Below the pieces are notes generated by a model, which did no database searches, was not told the DNA's origin, and worked only from the letters and a program-made list of their open reading frames with translations. From positions 2,604,001 through 2,668,000 of the forward strand of contig JANVAS020000239.1 in assembly GCA_027563935.2 (NCBI GenBank): a stretch of DNA of 64,000 bases, in the 5' to 3' direction. The stretch comes from Costus lasius (taxonomy: Eukaryota > Streptophyta > Magnoliopsida > Zingiberales > Costaceae). A program made the translations under genes and the position numbers. Below, piece by piece: positions 58,722 through 64,000 of this stretch. The first letter of the stretch is position 1, and every line of letters starts with the position of its first letter.

Positions 58722-61712
58722 CTTTTAGCCCAGGGCTGCAAGGGGTATCTGGCGCATGTCAAGGTGCAGACTGAGTATGATTTGGATCTGGCTAAAATTC
58801 CTGTGGTAAGAGAGTTTACTGACGTCTTCTCTGATGATTTATCTGGGTTACCACCCAGCAGAGAAGTTGAGTTTGGTATCGAGTTGTTGCCAGGCACGGC
58901 ACCGATATCTAAAGCTCCTTACAGGATGGCAACTTCAGAACTGACAGAGCTGAAGAAGCAACTGGAAGAACTATTAGAGAAGGGGTATATTCGACCCAGT
59001 GTTTCTCCATGGGGAGCACCGTTGTTATTTGTGAAGAAGAAGGATGGTACTTTGCGCATGTGCATCGATTACCGTCAACTCAATCAAGTGACTGTTAAGA
59101 ATAAGTACCCATTACCCCGTATTGATGATCTCTTTGATCAGTTGCAGGATGCTACTGTATTCTCTAAAATTGATCTGAGGTCTGGCTATTATCAGATGAA
59201 AGTTCAGGAGGAGGATGTATCTAAAACTGCATTCAGGACCAGGTATGGGCACTACGAATTTCTTGTTATGCCCTTTGGACTGACAAATGCCCCTGCGGTG
59301 TTTATGGATCTGATGAACAGGGTATTTCATGAACTCCTGGACAAATGTGTGGTCGTCTTCATTGATGATATTCTGATCTACTCCAAGAATGCGCAAGATC
59401 ACTCTCAGGATTTGCGCAAGGTGCTGGAGATTCTGCGGCTGAAGCAGCTGTATGCTAAGGCCAGCAAATGTGAGTTCTGGCTATATCAGATTGGCTTTCT
59501 GGGGCACATTATTTCTGGCCAGGGTGTGTCTGTGGATCCAGTGAAGGTGGAGGCCATTCTTCACTGGGGAAGACCAACTACAGCGACTGAGGTCAGAAGT
59601 TTTCTGGGCTTAGCTGGATACTACCGCCGCTTTGTGGAGGGTTTTTCCAAGCTGGCAGGTCCTCTGACTAAGCTAACTAGAAAGAATCTGAAGTTTGAGT
59701 GGTCTGATGATTGTGAGTCTAGTTTTCAGAAACTGAAAAAGAGACTGACCAGTGCTCCTATCCTCATCATTCCCTGTGATGGAGAGAAGTTCATTGTTTA
59801 CACTGATGCCTCTGGTAAGGGTCTGGGTGCTGTACTGATGCAGCAAGGAAAAGTAGTCGCTTATGCTTCAAGGCAACTCAAAGATTACGAAGTAAACTAC
59901 CCCACTCATGATCTGGAGTTGGCAGCTGTAGTTTTTGCCTTGAAAATCTGGAGGCACTATCTGTTTGGACAGACATTTGAATTGTTTACAGATCACCAGA
60001 GCTTGAAGTATATCTTCACTCAGAAAGAGCTGAATATGAGACAGAGGCGATGGCTTGAATTGATAAAGGATTATGACTTCACCATCCAATATCAGTCTGG
60101 TAAAGCCAATGTGGTGGCTGATGCGCTTAGTCGGTATCCTGTGACTCAGATAGCTGCACTGCGAGTCCAGGAGTGGCGACTATTGCAGGAGTTCAGTGAC
60201 ATGCATCTGAGTGTGACTCCGGGTGAGAGAGGCGGTCTTCTGGCTTCTCTCAGGGTTCAGTCAGACTTACTGCAGAGACTGAGATCAGGGCAGCAGTCAG
60301 ATCAGGATATTCTACGGTGGAAAGAGAGGTCTGAGCAAGGCTGGGATGAGAATTTCAGTATGTCGGATGATGGTCTCCTCAGATTTCGTGGAAGGGTCTG
60401 TGTCCCTGAGGACCCTGAGTTGAGAAATGAAATTCTTAAGGAAAGTCATTGCACTAAGTATACCGTTCATCCTGGTAGTACCAAGATGTATCAGGATCTG
60501 AAAAAGACTTTCTGGTGGCATGGTATGAAGAAGGATGTGCATTTGTTTGTGTCCAGATGTTTGACTTGCCAAACCGTGAAGGCTGAGCATCAGAGGCCGG
60601 GCGGTTTGATGCAGTCTCTCCCTATTCCTCAGTGGAAGTGGGAGCATATCAGTATGGACTTTGTGTGTGGGCTGCCCAATACCAGAAGGAATCATGATGC
60701 CGTATGGGTGATTGTGGACAGACTCACGAAGTCGGCTCACTTCTTACCGATCAAAATGACTTACAGTTTGGATCGGTTAGCAAAACTGTACATCGATGAG
60801 ATTGTCAGATTACATGGAGTTCCCTTGGACATTGTCTCTGATCGTGATCCTCGATTTCTATCCAGGTTTTGGAAGAAATTACAGGAAGATTTGGGAACTA
60901 ATCTGAGTTTCAGCACTGCATATCATCCTCAATCTGATGGTCAGACAGAGAGAACTATTCAGACACTTGAGGATCTTCTGAGATCTTATGTGATTGACTG
61001 GTCTGTTGAGTGGGATCTGGACTTATCACTGATAGAGTTCACCTACAACAATAGCTTCCACTCTAGCATATAGATGGCTCCGTATGAGGCCCTATATGGG
61101 AGGAAATGCAGAACACCTATATGCTGGGAGGAAACTGGGGACAGAACAGTGCTAAAGTCTGATGCTGTTCAGGAAGCCACTGAGAAGATCAGAGAAATTC
61201 AGAAAAAGATGAAGATTGCTCAGGATAGACAGAGGAGTTATGCTGATGTGAGGCGGCGTCCTCTTGAGTTTTTGGTCGGAGAGCATGTTTTCCTAAAGGT
61301 CTCGCCTATGAAAGGGGTGATGAGATTTGGGAAGAGAGGAAAATTGAGTCCCAGGTACATTGGTCCCTTTGATATCATTGAGAGGATTGGACCTGTGGCA
61401 TATCGACTTGCTTTGCCCCCATCACTGGAACACCTCCATAATGTGTTCCATGTTTCTGCACTCAGAAAATATTGTTCTGATCCTTCTCATGTTCTGGAGT
61501 TGGAACCTCTCCAGCTTGAAGAGAACATGACTTTTGTGGTGAAACCTCTCAGAATTGAAGATAGAAAAGAGAAAGTGCTGAGGAATAAGGTTATTCCGCT
61601 TGTGAAAGTCATCTGGGGAAATCAGTCTGTTGAAGAAGCCTCTTGGGAGGTTGAAGCAGAGATGAGAAAGGAGCATCCTCACCTGTTCAGTGACGGGCTT
61701 GGTCAGCTTTAG
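58722..61712 (+). pseudogene. Element G Pol: reverse transcriptase, RNase H, integrase, chromodomain-like tail
   Basis: Same frame as Gag, open except for TAG at 61071-61073. Counting from the Met at 58764: RT about 80-270 with [30 protein letters not shown] and [10 protein letters not shown]; RNase H about 345-450 with [13 protein letters not shown] and [11 protein letters not shown]; integrase zinc region about 560-610 ([20 protein letters not shown]); the DDE core with [16 protein letters not shown] and QTERTIQ at about 630-730. After the stop come GPFDIIERIGPVAYRLALP (GPY/F-type module) and a C-terminal chromodomain-like region IPLVKVIWGNQSVEEASWEV, which guides such elements to heterochromatin in relatives. 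Catalytic residues look intact. Confidence 0.94.
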
Positions 61713-61728
61713 AGGACTAAAGCTCTAT

Positions 61729-61741
61729 AAGGGGGGGAGGA
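61729..61741 (+). other. Element G polypurine tract
   Basis: AAGGGGGGGAGGA immediately before TGTAACG of the 3' LTR; the start of plus-strand synthesis. Confidence 0.92.
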
Positions 61742-64000
61742 TGTAACGCCCTTGATTTTCTGAATTATGATTTAAGGTTAGAAATTCAGTTTCTGTATTT
61801 TTATCGGTTAAAATTTTGGGATTTTTGCCTAATTGTAGGACTTTTTCCTACAGGGCAAAAATAATTATTTTCGTTGGGGCTTCGAACCCTCAACCTTGAC
61901 TATTTGCTCCTGGAATTCTTCCACCATGGTGGCGCATATTTCTGTGTTATTGGAGTGGCGCATGGTGGTTAAGCCCAGGTAAGCCCATTAAAGCCGATTT
62001 CCACTTAAGTTAATTGGGTTATTGGATCTTGGATCCGTTTGGGGTGGAAAAAAAATAAAAAAAGGGGGAAAATTCGTGAGAGCTCCTCTCCCTCACGATT
62101 TTTGGTTTGTTTCTTGCCCTAGCCGCCTGTGTTGTCGCCCCTCACTGTGCTTGGCGCCTCCTGCAAATTTCTGACGCTGGTGGTGGCAGACTGGTGGTGG
62201 ACGAACTTTCTGGAGATCCCTGATCCTCTGTTTTGGTGTTTTCTCTGTGGGCGATTTTTTTTCTGGTGAGTAATTCGATCCTAAGGAGTCTAATCCGAAT
62301 TAAAATTCGTTATTTGCCATGATTATTCGTATGGGGTTGAATTCAAATAATTATAGGGTTTTAAAATCCTGTTCTGCTGAAATCTGCATTCGTTAATCTG
62401 ACCTTTGTGTACTATAACCCCAATATCTCATGGTCTATAGATCCAAATCGCACGAAATAAATTTTGTATGAAACTAGATACATTCTGCTTTAATTTGAAT
62501 CTGATATCGACCATATCTGAGCTGTATTCGTATTTCAATCTGTATTGCAATCTAGCTGTACAAAATCAGTTTTCTGAAATTCTGGATTTCGACCTTTATG
62601 TGTTCGAACCATCATATCTCCCTAGGTATAGCTCGAAATCTTGTCAAATCAGTTTTATTAGACCGTAGGCTCGAAGAGCTTTATTTTGACTCCCATAACG
62701 CCTATTTTCGATTAGTTATTGGATCTGAAATAAATGTCGCAAATCTGATATATGAATCTGTTTTCTTGAAATCTGAAATTCTGACCTTCCTATGTTCGAA
62801 CCCTTATATCTTCCTGTCTAAAATTCGAAATCTTGTGAAACCAGTTTTATTGGAAACTAGATTCAGAGAGCTTCATTTTGAATACAATATTGACTAGCTT
62901 TGGTTCGAAATTGGACTAAAAAAAAATATATTTTGCAAACTGACAATATAAATCTGCTATGTTTTGGTTAGACGAATATTCCTTTGTGAGAAAAATTTAC
63001 ATTGTATGGTTTAACCTCTTAAATTGTGGTCTGTAGTTCTTCTAAAATTTATTTGTTTGATGAGAAATTTTAGAGAAAACAAAATTGGGGATTTAACTAA
63101 GAACTTAGGAATTTTCGAAAATATAGTTCGAGCCAATTTTGGGGCTTTTGTCAATTTTCTTCACAAACGTGTAATTAAAATTATCTGTAGTGGGGAACTG
63201 AAATTAATTACATGAAATTTGTACGTTCTGTTAAGGTTCTGAAAGTGGCGCCCCTTACAGTAATTTTATAGCTCACGGTTTTAGGAATTTTGAGGAGATT
63301 ATTTCATGAATAATTTCTGTTCTGTATTTAAATGTTTGTTATATGAATAATTTCTGTTCTATATTTAATTGTTTGTTATGTGGATATTTCCTATTCTGTT
63401 TATATGTTGTGAAGTTTCTGAAAACCTTGAATGTGTTAAAACATTTGTGAGAACATAGAATGGTTTGACATGAATTAAGGTTAGTTGTAAGGAATTCACT
63501 CATATAATTTCTGTTCTGTGTTTAAGGACTGGATATTGGGGTGTGTCATTTTCTGGTTTGTTAGACTTTGGGCATAATATAAGAATTAAGTAGCGGTTGA
63601 TCCTACTTCTCTGTTTCAGTATAATCTGTTCTGTAAAATTATGCCCTAGTGTAGCACTCTTCCGTGTCCTTACCCTCCTTCTGTGGCGCTGTAATGGTGC
63701 TGATAGTCTACTACGACCCTTGAGACACTATTTCTGTTCTGGGTATTGGAGGCCAGAGTGCCACGTCCTAACAAGACGGGGGCCACCCACTGATACCTCC
63801 TCCACCATTCAGTTCTGGGTTTTGGAGGCCAGAGTGCCACGTCCTAACAAGACGGGGGCCACCCACTGATACCTCCTCTACCATTCAGTTCTGGGTTTTG
63901 GAGGCCAGAGTGCCACGTCCTAACAAGACGGGGGCCACCCACTGATACCTCCTCTACCATTCAGTTCTGGGTTTTGGAGGCCAGAGTGCCACGTCCTAAC
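61742..64000 (+). repeat. Element G 3' LTR, cut by window end
   Basis: First 2259 bp, the counterpart of 54301-56559 with about seven substitutions and no indel seen. It begins with the canonical TG. The window ends in the fourth tandem unit. Confidence 0.97.

Larger units (their letters stand above)
54301..64000 (+). mobile_element. Element G: Tekay/Del-like Ty3/gypsy, very young, right end outside window
   Basis: LTR, initiator-Met primer site, gag with an internal deletion, protease remnant, reverse transcriptase, RNase H, integrase, chromodomain-like tail, polypurine tract, LTR. Reverse transcriptase precedes integrase, as in Ty3/gypsy. Over the 2259 bp compared the LTRs differ at about seven positions. 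It is inserted in the reverse transcriptase of E; the target duplication cannot be checked because the right LTR runs out of the window. Confidence 0.96.

Noticed and set aside
61742..64000. Near-identical 2.26-kb copy of 54301-56559 as an assembly duplication
   Set aside because: A polypurine tract before it, a primer site after the other copy and a gypsy interior between them explain the pair as LTRs of one young element.

Overview
The window looks like repeat-rich nuclear DNA of a flowering plant, probably a eudicot and probably pericentromeric. It holds no gene that I can assign to the host. Almost every base falls in nested LTR retrotransposons of plant type: Ty1/copia with an initiator-Met tRNA primer site, Tekay/Del-like Ty3/gypsy with a chromodomain-like tail, and Athila-like Ty3/gypsy with an Asp-type primer site. 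The species cannot be fixed from the sequence. Element names (Copia-1, A, B and so on) are labels for this report only.

Layout, left to right. Copia-1 (+) fills 1-9199. It has a cut 5' LTR, a long leader with a solo LTR of its own family inside, a broken gag-pol and a complete 3' LTR. It sits in the 3' internal part of element A (+, 9200-16679), whose 3' LTR carries a 3.0-kb solo LTR of a Tekay-like family (H1). Element A interrupts the integrase of an old reverse-strand gypsy element, F (16680-18668 and 25491-25713). F is split again, in gag, by solo LTR B (18669-25490), which itself holds solo LTR H2 and a copia solo LTR. Element C (-, 25714-32246) follows; one of its LTRs is truncated. Then comes a decayed Athila element E (+), whose gag is split by element D (-, 34175-51564). 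Copia-2 (-, 41159-50240) sits inside D's 5' LTR. E's reverse transcriptase is cut by a very young Tekay-like gypsy element G (+, from 54301 past the right edge).

Elements A, B, C and D form one family. LTRs run from TGATGACACC (outer end) to a CAACA-type end. C and D have an Athila-type primer site. A conserved 8-bp-stem hairpin precedes the 3' LTR in A, C and D. C and D carry one acidic ORF with an N-terminal CCHC zinc knuckle, and no protease, reverse transcriptase or integrase in about 4.2 kb of interior. This is best read as a large non-autonomous Athila derivative, plausibly moved by E-like relatives. Its LTRs and interior carry arrays of degenerate palindromes built on TTACGG..CCGTAA that no other element here has. 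I consider this family, its palindrome arrays and a fossil primer site inside the LTR of D the most novel material in the window.

Nesting order is supported by matching or near-matching 5-bp target duplications and by intact empty sites in paralogous copies. LTR differences counted by eye give about 1.3% for Copia-1 (456 bp compared), about 1.1% for Copia-2 and about 0.3% for G. None of the elements encodes an intact polyprotein.
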